A stretch of DNA of 49,769 bases from Acidisoma sp. L85 (GCF_009765865.1 NZ_LMUQ01000039.1:47644-97412), one strand, 5' to 3'. Numbered from the stretch's first letter, positions 1 through 9,207 are shown. Program-made: numbers and translations. Notes: generated by a model not told the origin, from the letters alone.

Positions 1-423
1 CATGTCGAGCGCCGCCTCGTCGATCGAAAGCGGTTCGACCAGCGGCGTGAGGTCGCGCATCAGCGCGCGGATGCGGCGGGATTCGTGAACGTATTTCGCC
101 ATGTCCGGGCGGATCACCACCGCTTCGGGGCAAAGCTTCAGCGCCTTGAACATCGGCATGGCCGAACGCACGCCGGAGATGCGCGCGATATAGCAGGCGG
201 TCGTCACTACCCCGCGCTGTCCGCCACCGACGATGAGGGGCTTCGCCGCCAGCTCCGGCCGGTCCCGCTTCTCGACGCTCGCGTAGAAGGCGTCGCAATC
301 GATGTGACCGATCGTGAGCGTGAACAGCTCCGCGTGGGAGACGATCGCTCGCGATCCACAGCGGGCACAAGCGCCCGATGGTCGGTCTGCCACCGCATCG
401 CAGGATCGGCAAAGGCTGGGCAT
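1..423 (-). CDS. dinB: DNA polymerase IV (Y-family), N-terminal part, cut by window edge
   Basis: Translesion DNA polymerase of the Y family. The 141 visible residues begin with a Cys-rich extension, [19 protein letters not shown] (residues 5-23), that resembles a CxxC...CxxC zinc-binding knuckle. The catalytic palm signature follows: [14 protein letters not shown], the nucleotide-binding stretch [12 protein letters not shown], and [13 protein letters not shown]. The reading frame runs off the left edge at SIDEAALDM, just at the second acidic catalytic motif (SxDE). An N-terminal Cys-rich extension on DinB is familiar from alphaproteobacteria. The start at 423 is the first ATG; no strong ribosome binding site precedes it. 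No LexA box was recognised upstream. Confidence 0.93.
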   Translation of the reverse strand, partial: MPSLCRSCDAVADRPSGACARCGSRAIVSHAELFTLTIGHIDCDAFYASVEKRDRPELAAKPLIVGGGQRGVVTTACYIARISGVRSAMPMFKALKLCPEAVVIRPDMAKYVHESRRIRALMRDLTPLVEPLSIDEAALDM

Positions 424-491
424 GATGCTGAGAGGTTAGCAGGTCGGCGGGCGATTGTCCGTCGGGCAACGCCTCAGGCGTTTCGAGGTCT

Positions 492-1598
492 CTATCCCTT
501 CCCCAGTTTGAACAAATCGCGCAGGCCGTGGGGCTGGGAGCGCAGATATTGCGGCGGAGCCGAGACATGCGCGCCGAGGGTTGCGGCGGCGTGCCAGGGC
601 CAGCGCGGGTCGTAGAGCATCGCCCGCGCCAGCGACACCGCATCCGCATCACCGCCGGCGATGATCGCCTCCGCCTGGTTGGCTTCGGTGATCAGCCCGA
701 CCGCGATCGTCGGCAACCCTACCTCCGCCTTTACCCGGCGCGCGAATGGCACCTGATAGCCTGGCGTCAGTGGGATCTGTTGTTTGTTCGAGATGCCGCC
801 GCTGGAGACGTGGATCGCGGCGCAGCCCCTCGCCTTCAGTGCCTTTGCCAGCTCTACCGTGCCCTCGATATCCCAGCCTTCCGGCACCCAGTCGGTCGCG
901 GAGACCCGCATCCAAACTGGCCGTTCGGCTGGGAAAGCCGCCCTCACCGCGTCAAAGATCTCCAGCGGAAAACGCATCCGGTTAGCGAGGCTGCCGCCAT
1001 ACTCGTCGTCCCGCTGGTTGGAGATGGGGGAGAGGAACTCGTGCAGCAGATAGCCATGCGCGCCATGGAGTTCGATCCCGTCCACCCCCAGCCGCGCGGC
1101 TCTGCGCGCTGTGGCGACAAAGTCTTCTCGCACCCGGTCCATACCGGCGCGGTCGAGCTTCAAGGGTGCGACGCCGCCATCCACTTGCGGCACCGCCGAG
1201 GGCGCCTCGGCGTCCCAGCCGTCCGGCGCGTCGGGCGTGATCTGCGCGCCGCCTTCCCAGGGTACCTGGAACGACGCTTTGCGCCCAGCATGCGCGAGCT
1301 GCACCGCCACCGCGATCGGCGAATACCGCCGGATCGCCGCGAGCACCCGCCCCAGCCCCGCCTCGGCCGCATCCGAATAGAGCCCGAGGTCGCGCGGGGA
1401 GATCCGCCCCTCAGCCGAGACCGCCGTCGCCTCAGTGATCAGCAGCCCGGCGCCCGACAATGCAAGGTGGCCGAGATGGATCATGTGCCAATCATTCGCG
1501 ACCCCGTCCTCGGCCGAATACTGGCACATCGGCGCGATCACGACGCGGTTGACGAGTTCAAGCGCACCCAGGCGCCAGGGTTGGAACAGTTCGCTCAT
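492..1598 (-). CDS. NADH:flavin oxidoreductase, old yellow enzyme family (YqjM/XenA-like)
   Basis: FMN-dependent ene-reductase with a TIM-barrel fold, 368 aa, normal length for the YqjM/XenA class. It reduces activated C=C bonds of enones, maleimides or nitro compounds using NAD(P)H. Cys25 and Tyr27 lie in PMCQYSAEDG, the redox-tuning Cys of the thermophilic-like OYE subclass. HGAHGYLLHEFLSP supplies the substrate-binding pair His178/His181 and Tyr183. SNQRDDEYGGS and the C-terminal phosphate-binding segment are present. GAGG lies about 6 nt before the ATG and supports the start. It is transcribed alone, away from the left-edge dinB by 68 nt, so co-transcription with dinB is possible. The physiological substrate cannot be read from the sequence. 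Confidence 0.93.
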   Translation of the reverse strand: MSELFQPWRLGALELVNRVVIAPMCQYSAEDGVANDWHMIHLGHLALSGAGLLITEATAVSAEGRISPRDLGLYSDAAEAGLGRVLAAIRRYSPIAVAVQLAHAGRKASFQVPWEGGAQITPDAPDGWDAEAPSAVPQVDGGVAPLKLDRAGMDRVREDFVATARRAARLGVDGIELHGAHGYLLHEFLSPISNQRDDEYGGSLANRMRFPLEIFDAVRAAFPAERPVWMRVSATDWVPEGWDIEGTVELAKALKARGCAAIHVSSGGISNKQQIPLTPGYQVPFARRVKAEVGLPTIAVGLITEANQAEAIIAGGDADAVSLARAMLYDPRWPWHAAATLGAHVSAPPQYLRSQPHGLRDLFKLGKG

Positions 1599-1682
1599 CT
1601 CGGACCTCAGACTGGTGGTGTGGAGTTGGTGTCGGATGTCGCACCCTCGCAGAGGCCGCGTCTTCGCAGAAGGCCCGGCGGG

Positions 1683-2012
1683 CTATTCCCCGTCCGCTCC
1701 GCTTCCGGAATTGGTGATGCCGGCGCGGCTCGGTGCCGCAGACCCCGGCCTGATCTCCCGCGACATGCGAGCGACCTCCTCATCATTCCCGGCCGGTTCG
1801 ACCGCCGCCCGGTAGTCGCCGCCCGCGTCACTCAGTGCCGCTTCCACCGCCGATGGGTCGATGCGGTTGGCTTCGGCGAACAGGGTGTCCGCCTCATCCT
1901 GGTTGCCAGCGGCTTCGGCGCGGAGGGCCTTCTCGGCGAGTTGCCTGGCTTGTGAATGCTTCCCCGCCTCGGCGTCAGTGGAGGAGGCTTCGTCGTCATC
2001 CGCCATATTCAT
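1683..2012 (-). CDS. Small acidic Ala/Glu-rich hypothetical protein
   Basis: 109 aa, not recognised as a named family. It begins MNMADDDEASS and contains an Ala/Glu-rich amphipathic helix pair (QARQLAEKALRAEAAGNQDE, then ADTLFAEANRIDPSAVEAAL) that resembles one TPR-like helix-turn-helix. The tail is polar and probably disordered. There is no signal peptide or membrane segment, so it is likely cytoplasmic. The start was chosen because AAGGAAAC ends directly before the ATG at 2012; longer upstream extensions in this frame run inside the oppositely oriented dcp gene and are shadows. It is divergent from dcp with 108 nt between starts. Confidence 0.7.
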   Translation of the reverse strand: MNMADDDEASSTDAEAGKHSQARQLAEKALRAEAAGNQDEADTLFAEANRIDPSAVEAALSDAGGDYRAAVEPAGNDEEVARMSREIRPGSAAPSRAGITNSGSGADGE

Positions 2013-2120
2013 GTTTCCTTGAATTGCCCGAACCAGGGTTCGGCTAGCGGCATGTGGCCGCCCACGCGCGTCATTCAACGTCGCTTGACCTCCTTCCCGG
2101 CTTCTGCATCCCCTGCGCCC

Positions 2121-4148
2121 ATGAACACCAGCAATCCACTCCTCGCTTCCTGGACCACGCCCTTCGGCGTTCCGCCCTTCGACCTCATCAAGCCGGAGCA
2201 CTTCGCGCCAGCTTTCGGCGTGGCCATGACCGAGCACCTTGCCGAGATTGCGGCGATCGGCGCTTCCGCTGCGCCTCCGAGTTTCGCCAATACGATCGAG
2301 GCCTTGGAGCGCAGCGGCCGGACGCTGGCGCGGGTCGGCAGCGTGTTCGGAAATCTCGTGGCGAGCCAGGGCGGCGAAGCGCTGGAAGCGCTGGATCGCG
2401 AGATGTCGCCAAAGCTGGCACAGCACGGCATGCAAGTGTCGCTCGACCCCGCAGTTTTCAGCCGCGTCGATGCTCTGCACAGCAAGCGCGAGACCTTGGA
2501 TCTGACCGAGGACCAGCGGCGATTGCTCGACCGCACGCATCTGGGTTTTGTCCGCAGTGGCGCCGCGCTGGCGCCGGCTGAGAAGGCGCGGATGACGGAG
2601 ATCTCGGAGCGCCTCGCCGTGCTGCACACTGAATTCGGCCAGAACGTGCTGCATGACGAAAAAGCCTGGCAGCTACCGCTAATCGAGACTGATCTTGCAG
2701 GCCTCCCGGATTTCGTCCGCGCTGGCGCGAAGCAGGCGGCGGCGGAGCGCGGGATGGATGGCTATATCGTCACCCTATCGCGCTCGCTGATCGATCCGTT
2801 CCTGACCTTCTCGGACCGCCGCGACCTGCGACAGACGGCTTACGAAGCCTGGATCGCCCGAGGCACGCATCCCGGCGCACATGACAACCGCGTCCTGATC
2901 CCGGAGATCCTGGCGCTCCGCCACGAGCGCGCGCGGCTCCTCGGCTATCCGAGCTTCGCCGCATTTCGCCTCGCCGACAGCATGGCCGGCACTCCATCGG
3001 CGGCGGAGGGGCTGCTGGCGGAGGTCTGGCAACCGGCGAAGCGCGTGGCGGCAACCGAGCGCGACCGGCTGCTGGCGGTGGCACGAACCGAGGGCTTCAA
3101 CGGCGCCCTCGCACCCTGGGACTGGCGCTACTACGCCGAGAAGGTGCGCCGAGCCGACTACGCGGTGGATGAGACGGAGATCAAGCCGTATTTCGTGCTG
3201 GAGAATATCCAGAGCGCGGCTTTCGATACCGCGACGCGACTGTTCGGCGTCACCTTCACGCCGCGCCCGGATGTCCCGACCTATCACCCCGATGTGCATG
3301 CCTTTGAGGTGCGCGACGCGACAGGCCATGTCGGCGTATTCCTCGCGGATCATTATGCGCGCAGCGACAAGCAGTCCGGCGCCTGGATGAGCAGCTACCG
3401 CGATCAGGAGACGCTCGACGGCGAAATTTCGCCGATCATCGTCAACAACAATAACTTCGCGAAGTCGGAGCCCACGTTGCTGAGCTTCGACGATGCCGAG
3501 ACATTGTTCCACGAATTCGGCCACGCGCTGCATGGCTTGCTGAGCAAGGTGCGTTATCCGGGTCAATCCGGCACCTCCGTGCGCCGCGACTTCGTCGAGT
3601 TGCCGTCGCAGATCTACGAGCATTGGATCGCGCTGCCGGAGACACTGGGCCGCTACGCCTTGCACCACGAGACCGGTGCGCCGGTGCCGCCGGAACTTGT
3701 GGCGAAACTGCTTGCGGCGCGTGACTTCAATCAGGGATTCGGCACGGTCGAATATACCGCCGCCGCGCTGATCGACATGGCGATGCACAGCCATCCGGCG
3801 CCTGAAACGATCCGCGTCGAAGCCTTCGAGGCGGAGTTTCTCGCGGGCATCGGCATGCCGCCGGAGATCGGCATCCGCCACCGGCCACCGCATTTCCAGC
3901 ATCTGTTTTCGGGCGGAGGCTATGCGGCGGGTTACTACTCCTACCTCTGGGCGGAAGTGCTCGATGCCGACGGCTTCGAGGCATTCAAGGAGGCCGGAAA
4001 CCCGTTCGATCCCGCGACCGCGGCTCGCCTGCGAGTCTTGCTAAGCGCGGGTGACACCCGCGATCCGATGGAGCTTTACGCCGCCTTCCGTGGGCGCGCG
4101 CCAAGCACCGAGGCCCTGTTGCGCACACGTGGTCTGGCAGCGGCATAG
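2121..4148 (+). CDS. dcp: M3 family zinc metallopeptidase (peptidyl-dipeptidase Dcp-like)
   Basis: Cytoplasmic oligopeptide-degrading thimet-type peptidase, 675 aa, the usual length for Dcp/OpdA. The zinc site LFHEFGHALHG gives His464, Glu465 and His468. The third ligand Glu and the M3 signature lie about 25 residues downstream (DFVELPSQIYEHW). A C-terminal HxxPPHFQHLFSGGGYAAGYYSYLW motif region is typical of the substrate-binding tyrosine/glycine loop. No signal peptide is seen. The start at 2121 gives a family-typical N-terminus (MNTSNPLLASWTTPFGVPPF); the frame is open further upstream but overlaps the divergent gene. The thiolase gene starts 23 nt after its stop, so the two are probably co-transcribed. 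Confidence 0.94.
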   Translation: MNTSNPLLASWTTPFGVPPFDLIKPEHFAPAFGVAMTEHLAEIAAIGASAAPPSFANTIEALERSGRTLARVGSVFGNLVASQGGEALEALDREMSPKLAQHGMQVSLDPAVFSRVDALHSKRETLDLTEDQRRLLDRTHLGFVRSGAALAPAEKARMTEISERLAVLHTEFGQNVLHDEKAWQLPLIETDLAGLPDFVRAGAKQAAAERGMDGYIVTLSRSLIDPFLTFSDRRDLRQTAYEAWIARGTHPGAHDNRVLIPEILALRHERARLLGYPSFAAFRLADSMAGTPSAAEGLLAEVWQPAKRVAATERDRLLAVARTEGFNGALAPWDWRYYAEKVRRADYAVDETEIKPYFVLENIQSAAFDTATRLFGVTFTPRPDVPTYHPDVHAFEVRDATGHVGVFLADHYARSDKQSGAWMSSYRDQETLDGEISPIIVNNNNFAKSEPTLLSFDDAETLFHEFGHALHGLLSKVRYPGQSGTSVRRDFVELPSQIYEHWIALPETLGRYALHHETGAPVPPELVAKLLAARDFNQGFGTVEYTAAALIDMAMHSHPAPETIRVEAFEAEFLAGIGMPPEIGIRHRPPHFQHLFSGGGYAAGYYSYLWAEVLDADGFEAFKEAGNPFDPATAARLRVLLSAGDTRDPMELYAAFRGRAPSTEALLRTRGLAAA

Positions 4149-4171
4149 GCGACAAGGAGCCAGGAAATCCC

Positions 4172-5362
4172 ATGCCTGTCGCTGATCCGATCGTCATTGT
4201 TTCCGCGACCCGCACGCCGCTCGGTCGCTTCCAGGGAGATCTCGCGGCGATCCCGGCGCCGACCTTGGGCGCGCATGTGATCCGGTCGGCGCTGGAGCGG
4301 GCTGGACTTGCGCCGGAGCGCATCGATGAAGTTTTATTCGGTTGCGTGCTGCCGGCGGGTCAGGGGCAGGCACCGGCACGGCAGGCGGCGCGCGGCGCCG
4401 GCCTGCCGGATGCGACAGGCGCTACGACGGTCAACAAAGTCTGCGGTTCCGGCATGAAGGCGGCGATGCTGGCACATGACCTGATCACAGCGGGCTCTGC
4501 CGATATCCTTGTGGCGGGCGGCATGGAGTCGATGTCGAATGCGCCCTATCTGCTCGCCAAGGCGCGTGGCGGCTATCAGGTCGGGCATGACCGCATCTTC
4601 GACCACATGATGCTCGACGGATTGGAGGACGCCTACGAGAAAGGCCGCTCCATGGGCGATTTCGGCGAGGCGGCCGCCCAGGCCTATCAGTTCACCCGCG
4701 ACGACCAGGACGCCTTCGCGATCGAAACCCTGACGAGAGCGCGCAATGCAATCGACAGCGGAGCTTTTCGCGCGGAGATCACCTCGATTTCCGTTCCGGC
4801 GAAAGGCGGAGACAGGCTCGTCGAGAATGACGAACATGCGCTGAAAGTCTCGCCGGAGAAAATCCCGTTGTTGAAGCCCGCCTTCCGGGCTGATGGCACG
4901 ATCACCGCCGCAAGCTCATCCGCCAATGCGGATGGCGCGGCCGCGCTCATCCTGACGCGACGCTCGATCGCCGAGCGCGAGGGGCTGCCGATCCTGGCCG
5001 AAATCAAGGCGCATGCCACGCATGCGCAGGAACCCGCCTGGTTCACAACGGCGCCGATACCGGCGATCCGTAAGCTGCTCGCCAAGACGGGCTGGAGCAT
5101 CAATGACGTCGATCTTTTCGAGATCAACGAGGCTTTCGCGGTTGTCGCCATGGCGGCGCAGCGCGACCTCGACATTCCGCGCGACCGCGTCAACGTCAAT
5201 GGCGGCGCCTGCGCTCTCGGCCATCCGATCGGTGCGACCGGTGCCCGCCTCATCGTGACATTGCTGCACGCGCTGGAGCGTCACGACCTCAAGCGCGGCG
5301 TGGCGGCACTTTGCATTGGGGGTGGCGAGGCTACGGCCATCGCGGTCGAGCGCGTTCACTGA
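4172..5362 (+). CDS. Acetyl-CoA C-acetyltransferase (thiolase II family)
   Basis: Biosynthetic or degradative thiolase, 396 aa, normal for the AtoB/PhaA group. It condenses two acetyl-CoA to acetoacetyl-CoA, or runs the reverse. The acyl-accepting Cys91 is in VNKVCGSGMKAA, the catalytic His351 is in HPIGATGAR, and the second Cys381 is in CIGGGEATA. This last motif, rather than the CIGGGQG/CIGGGMG form, is a subfamily variant. AAGGAG precedes the ATG by about 12 nt. It lies directly after dcp and is convergent with the flavoprotein gene on the other strand. No phaB or phaC neighbour is present, so a polyhydroxyalkanoate role cannot be claimed. Confidence 0.94.
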   Translation: MPVADPIVIVSATRTPLGRFQGDLAAIPAPTLGAHVIRSALERAGLAPERIDEVLFGCVLPAGQGQAPARQAARGAGLPDATGATTVNKVCGSGMKAAMLAHDLITAGSADILVAGGMESMSNAPYLLAKARGGYQVGHDRIFDHMMLDGLEDAYEKGRSMGDFGEAAAQAYQFTRDDQDAFAIETLTRARNAIDSGAFRAEITSISVPAKGGDRLVENDEHALKVSPEKIPLLKPAFRADGTITAASSSANADGAAALILTRRSIAEREGLPILAEIKAHATHAQEPAWFTTAPIPAIRKLLAKTGWSINDVDLFEINEAFAVVAMAAQRDLDIPRDRVNVNGGACALGHPIGATGARLIVTLLHALERHDLKRGVAALCIGGGEATAIAVERVH

Positions 5363-5398
5363 TCATCGCAGTGCCTAGCGGTGTTGCGTCGCTCGACG

Positions 5399-6784
5399 CT
5401 ACGCGGCCTCTGGCTTGCTAAGATGCGAGAACAGCATGTTCAACCCTTCCGCGATCGTCGGATGGGCGATTATGCCGTCTCGCAATGCCGTAAAGGGCAG
5501 ACCACCGAGCATCGTCATCTGCACGACGGGCATCACCTCGCCCGCATGAGCTCCAAGCATCGCGAAGCCAAGAATGCTGTCGTCCTCCGCAACCAGAGCC
5601 TTCATGAATCCCTTGCGTTCCGAGAGCGTGCGCGCGCGGGGAATGACATCCATCGGCATCGTCGCCAACCGATAGTCTGTGCCAGCGGCGCGCGCCTCTT
5701 TTTCGCTTAGTCCCACGCGGGCGAATTCCGGGTCGATGAAGACGCAGTATGGAATGAGCCGGCCGGTGGTTGTGCGGTCGCCGCCGGTGATATCGCTTTT
5801 CGCGACGCGGTAGTCATCCAGTGCCACATGGGTGAACATCGGGCTGCCAGCGGCCTCGCCCATGGCCCAGATGTCAGGCGCGGTCGTCCGCAGCTTTTCA
5901 TCGACCTTGATGAAGCCCTTGGCGTCCAGCGCGACGCCAGCGAGATCGAGGCCGATATCCGCCGTGGTCGGCACCCGGCCCGCCGCCACCAGAAGATGCG
6001 AGCCGTCAAAGCTTCGCCCGTCGCTGAGGCTGACGGTCACCTGCTCGCCGGAGCGGCCCTCGACACGGTAGTCGCCCGCCCCCAGCACCACCTCGATGCC
6101 GTCTTCCTTGAACAAATCGTGGATGGCGGCAGCAAAATCGTCATCCTCGCGCGGGGCCAGCCGCGGGCCGTTCTGGATGACCACCACTTCGCTGCCCAGT
6201 CGCCGGAAAGCCTGCGCCATCTCCATACCGATGTAACCGCCGCCAAGGACCACCAGCCGGCGCGGAAGAACTTCGAGCTTGAGAGCCTCGACGTGGGTGA
6301 GCGGCATCGCCTCGGCCAGGCCGGGAAGATTGGGAATGGCAGCACGGGTGCCGAGATCGAGGTAGATCCGCGAGCCCGTCAGCCGCCGCACGCCGGTTTC
6401 TGATGTTACCTCAATCACGCGAGGCTCGACGAAGCGGCCCCAGCCAAGCACCAGGTCAAGGCCACTCGCTTGGAACGCGTGCAGATTATACTCGACCATC
6501 CCGGCCACGATTTCGGCAGTCCTGAGGGCCACGCGCGCCATGTCGATGGTCGGCGCGGTGGTAGCGACACCGAAGGTGGCGCTGTGCCGGACGAGATCAG
6601 CGATCTGAGCGCTCCGCACCAGAGTCTTGGTCGGGATGCAGGCGATATTGATGCAGGCGCCGCCGATCATGCCGACTTCAACGAGCGCGACCTTCCGCCC
6701 TGCTTTCGCCTGGTCCATCGCCAGCGTCTTGCCGGCCTTGCCACCGCCCAGCACCAGGATGTCGTAGTGTTCCAGTTCGGCCAT
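5399..6784 (-). CDS. Class I pyridine nucleotide-disulfide oxidoreductase (RclA/MerA-like)
   Basis: FAD flavoprotein of the lipoamide dehydrogenase/mercuric reductase group, 461 aa. An N-terminal FAD dinucleotide fold, ILVLGGGKAGKT, is followed by the redox-active disulfide Cys44-x4-Cys49 in GGACINIACIPTKT. A central NAD(P) Rossmann motif, VVLGGGYIGMEMA, and a second FAD motif, DIWAMGEAAGSP, come next. The C-terminal dimerisation domain ends in IIAHPTIAEGLN with the catalytic His-x4-Glu. Overall it looks closest to RclA, the reactive-chlorine/copper-responsive reductase, which is inference from memory. A GTG at 6787 is an equally possible start; the GAGGA box sits 6 nt before GTG and 9 nt before ATG. 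It follows the MBL-fold gene by 51 nt, a possible operon. Confidence 0.9.
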   Translation of the reverse strand: MAELEHYDILVLGGGKAGKTLAMDQAKAGRKVALVEVGMIGGACINIACIPTKTLVRSAQIADLVRHSATFGVATTAPTIDMARVALRTAEIVAGMVEYNLHAFQASGLDLVLGWGRFVEPRVIEVTSETGVRRLTGSRIYLDLGTRAAIPNLPGLAEAMPLTHVEALKLEVLPRRLVVLGGGYIGMEMAQAFRRLGSEVVVIQNGPRLAPREDDDFAAAIHDLFKEDGIEVVLGAGDYRVEGRSGEQVTVSLSDGRSFDGSHLLVAAGRVPTTADIGLDLAGVALDAKGFIKVDEKLRTTAPDIWAMGEAAGSPMFTHVALDDYRVAKSDITGGDRTTTGRLIPYCVFIDPEFARVGLSEKEARAAGTDYRLATMPMDVIPRARTLSERKGFMKALVAEDDSILGFAMLGAHAGEVMPVVQMTMLGGLPFTALRDGIIAHPTIAEGLNMLFSHLSKPEAA

Positions 6785-6835
6785 CACATCATTTCCTCGC
6801 GTCGCGCGTTCGTTGAATCCGGGCGTATCGCAGCG

Positions 6836-7804
6836 TCAGACACCTTCATGAACCAGCTCGGTGAAGAAGATGGGGTCGATGACGAACTGACCCCATTTCG
6901 CATCGAAGGCCGCCGTGGGTTTGGCGGCCACGATGTCGTCCAGCGATCTGCCTTGGCGTTTCAACGTCGCGACATTCTCGCGGATCGCGACCAGCATGTC
7001 GCGGTAGTCGGCAAGCTGTGCCCGGTTGCCGATGGGACCATGGCCGGGAATGATGATCGTGCTGTCGCGGGTCATCGCCAGGTTCTCCTCCACCGCGCGA
7101 ATCGAACCGTCGATGCTACCGCCGGTGGAGTAGTCAATGAATGGGTAAATACCGTTCCAGAAGGTATCGCCGGTGTGGAGGATATCGGCCTCGCCGAAAG
7201 TCGCGGAGATGTCGCCGTCGGTATGGGCCGGGCCGTAGTATTTCAGCGCGATCGCCGTGCCGCCGAAATCAACGCTGCGCTCCGTGGTGAAGACATCGGA
7301 AGGAAGGGCGCCCGCGGGGGGAGCCGGGAAATCGGTGTGCCAATCCTCCACATGCTGGGCGGAACTCAGTCGCGTGCGGGTGTTCTCGTGAGCGAGAATG
7401 GAGGCGCCGGCCGCATTCACCCAGGCATTGCCGTCCGAATGGTCGAAATGCCAATGCGTATTGATCAATTGCCGAATTGGTGCGTCACCGAGCGTGGCCA
7501 ACGCCTCCGCCATCATCGGTTGAGAAACGCCGATGCCGGCATCCACCAGCAGCTTGCCATCGGGCGCCACCAGCACGGCAACATTGCCACCGGAACCTTC
7601 GAGGACGCTCACCTGGCCTCTCAGCCGATGGACGGTGATCGTTGCTTTCGCGGCCGCGGCGCGGATCGTCTCGACGATGTGCCGTGATGCGGCGAAGACC
7701 TGCCTCGGGGTGAGCCAGGCGCCATCGGCGGAAAGCGTGGCCCCTCGGGTGCCACAGGTGCAGCCCAGGCTATGCGGGACAGCTCGTGTCTGGGTGTCGC
7801 TCAT
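6836..7804 (-). CDS. MBL-fold metallo-hydrolase
   Basis: Metallo-beta-lactamase-fold hydrolase, 322 aa. The binuclear metal site is INTHWHFDHSDGN (His117, His119, Asp121, His122). Further ligands are the His in GPAHTDGD, the Asp in HTGDTFWNG, and the final His in IIPGHGP. This arrangement fits the broad glyoxalase II-like/SoxH-like group; the substrate cannot be assigned. Residues 11-17 include a CTC pair. No convincing signal peptide is seen. AGGAAA lies about 9 nt before the ATG; a longer open frame upstream lacks support. It is divergent from cynS with about 190 nt between starts, and is followed on the same strand by the RclA-like flavoprotein. Confidence 0.88.
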   Translation of the reverse strand: MSDTQTRAVPHSLGCTCGTRGATLSADGAWLTPRQVFAASRHIVETIRAAAAKATITVHRLRGQVSVLEGSGGNVAVLVAPDGKLLVDAGIGVSQPMMAEALATLGDAPIRQLINTHWHFDHSDGNAWVNAAGASILAHENTRTRLSSAQHVEDWHTDFPAPPAGALPSDVFTTERSVDFGGTAIALKYYGPAHTDGDISATFGEADILHTGDTFWNGIYPFIDYSTGGSIDGSIRAVEENLAMTRDSTIIIPGHGPIGNRAQLADYRDMLVAIRENVATLKRQGRSLDDIVAAKPTAAFDAKWGQFVIDPIFFTELVHEGV

Positions 7805-7991
7805 GGCTTCGTTTCCTCGGTTGCGGACGGGTTTCGCCCATCTCGGTTCGGAACTCCGCCGCGTATGCATCCAACGGCGCCACAGTCAGAAGATCGACCA
7901 GCGAGCCTTACATCAACCTCGAAATGCTCGCTGCAGTTTTCGCAATGCCACGGTGGGATGTCATCTTCGCCGCCTCCCTTGTCGCCAGCGG

Positions 7992-8522
7992 ATGGCCCGC
8001 GCAAAGTCCAGGCACACAAACATCCTGAGGAGACCGGTCATCAAACGCGAGGAACTCACCGAAAAGATTCTCGACATCAAGCGCGAGCGGGACTGGACGT
8101 GGAAGCATATCACGGAGGAGATCGGCGGCATGTCGCCCGTTCTCGTCGTGGGGGCGCTGCTCGGCCAGATGAAGCTGACGAAACCGCTGGCCGCCAAGGC
8201 CGCGACTTTGTTTGGGTTGAGCGAGGTCGAGCAGCGGATGCTCAACGAGATTCCGATGCGCGGCATGCCGATGCCGCCGACCGATCCGCTGCTCTATCGC
8301 TTCTACGAGATGGTGATGGTCAATGGGCCGGCCTGGAAAGCCCTGATCGAGGAGGAGTTCGGCGACGGCATCATGTCCGCGATCGACTTCGATCTCCGGC
8401 TCGAGCGGCTGGCCAATCCGAAGGGCGACCGAGTGCAGCTCACCATGTCCGGCAAATTCCTCCCGTATAAATATTACGAGAGCGAACAGGGTCTGCCGGA
8501 ATACGGATTCAAGGAGGAATGA
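7992..8522 (+). CDS. cynS: Cyanate hydratase (cyanase)
   Basis: Catalyses bicarbonate-dependent breakdown of cyanate to carbamate (then ammonia plus CO2); works as a decamer. An N-terminal helix-turn-helix-like domain (KREELTEKILDIKRERDWTW) precedes the catalytic domain with Arg and Glu in LLYRFYEMVMVNG and Ser in EEFGDGIMSAIDF, matching the Arg/Glu/Ser triad known in E. coli CynS. The start is odd. The only standard start in frame is ATG at 7992, which lacks a Shine-Dalgarno box and adds 16 residues (MARAKSRH...). An excellent AGGAGA box at 8028-8033 instead precedes an ATC codon at 8040, just where homologues start (xKREELTEK). The coding call is firm; the true start is not. Confidence 0.93.
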   Translation: MARAKSRHTNILRRPVIKREELTEKILDIKRERDWTWKHITEEIGGMSPVLVVGALLGQMKLTKPLAAKAATLFGLSEVEQRMLNEIPMRGMPMPPTDPLLYRFYEMVMVNGPAWKALIEEEFGDGIMSAIDFDLRLERLANPKGDRVQLTMSGKFLPYKYYESEQGLPEYGFKEE

Positions 8523-8542
8523 CCGACCGGCACCGCCGGGTG

Positions 8543-8561
8543 ATGTAAAACCGACTCACAT
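8543..8561. promoter_or_regulatory. Imperfect TetR-type operator upstream of the WHG-domain regulator
   Basis: ATGTAAA, 5 nt, CTCACAT: the same architecture as the perfect palindrome at 9253-9271, with 5 of 7 matches in the right arm. It lies 16 nt before the regulator's own ATG, so binding would block its transcription or initiation. Autoregulation is inferred from this repeated motif. Confidence 0.55.
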
Positions 8562-8577
8562 GGGCTAATCCACCCGC

Positions 8578-9207
8578 ATGAGTTGGTCCGGACAGCGGCG
8601 GGGCTACCACCACGGCAACCTGCGCGAGGCGCTGGTGGAAGCCGCCCTGGCGCTGATTGGCGAAACAGGGCCGGCCGGCCTGACCATTGCCGAGGCGGCG
8701 CGCCGGGCAGGCGTCAGCCCTGGCGCGCCCTATCGGCATTTCCGTGACGCCGAGGCACTTCTGGCCGAAGTTGCGTTGCGGGGGTTCGAGAGCCTGGCAA
8801 CTGCGCTGACCCAGGCGTGGAATGGCGGAAAGCCGGAACTGATCCAGGCTTTCGAGAATCTTGGCCGGGCCTATCTCGCCTTCGCCCGTTCCGAGCCCGC
8901 TTATTACGCGGCCATGTTCGAGGCTCGTGTGGATGCAGAGGCGCATCCGGGTCTGCTCGCCGCCAGCGATCGCGCTTTCGCAGTACTGCGCGATGCCGCC
9001 GACACCCTGACCGAAGCGGCGCCCGGTAGAGGGCGGCCACCGGCGCTCATGGTGGCGCTGCACGTATGGGCGATGTCCCACGGCATCGCCTCGCTCTTCT
9101 GCCGGCCCGATGCCGGGCGCCGGAAGCTGCCGATGTCAGCTGAGGAACTGCTCGAGGCGGGTGTGCTACTCTATCTGCAAAGCCTGGGATTGGCCGGCGG
9201 CAATTAG
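8578..9207 (+). CDS. TetR/AcrR family transcriptional regulator with WHG domain
   Basis: One-component repressor, 209 aa. The N-terminal DNA-binding domain (residues about 15-60) has LTIAEAARRAGVSPGAPYRHF, the TetR helix-turn-helix with the conserved Tyr-Arg-His-Phe. The C-terminal ligand domain carries VWAMSHGIASLF, the W...HG signature of the TetR WHG family. Two sites of the form ATGTAAA-N5-TTTACAT flank the gene, one just upstream of its own start and one upstream of the DUF2852 gene 82 nt downstream. It therefore probably represses both itself and that neighbour. The ligand is unknown. Confidence 0.9.
   Translation: MSWSGQRRGYHHGNLREALVEAALALIGETGPAGLTIAEAARRAGVSPGAPYRHFRDAEALLAEVALRGFESLATALTQAWNGGKPELIQAFENLGRAYLAFARSEPAYYAAMFEARVDAEAHPGLLAASDRAFAVLRDAADTLTEAAPGRGRPPALMVALHVWAMSHGIASLFCRPDAGRRKLPMSAEELLEAGVLLYLQSLGLAGGN

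Noticed and set aside
528-1955. 475-residue plus-strand open frame opposite the old yellow enzyme gene
   Set aside because: Codon-aligned antisense of a clear enzyme gene, with the Arg/His/Asp-rich composition typical of such shadows.
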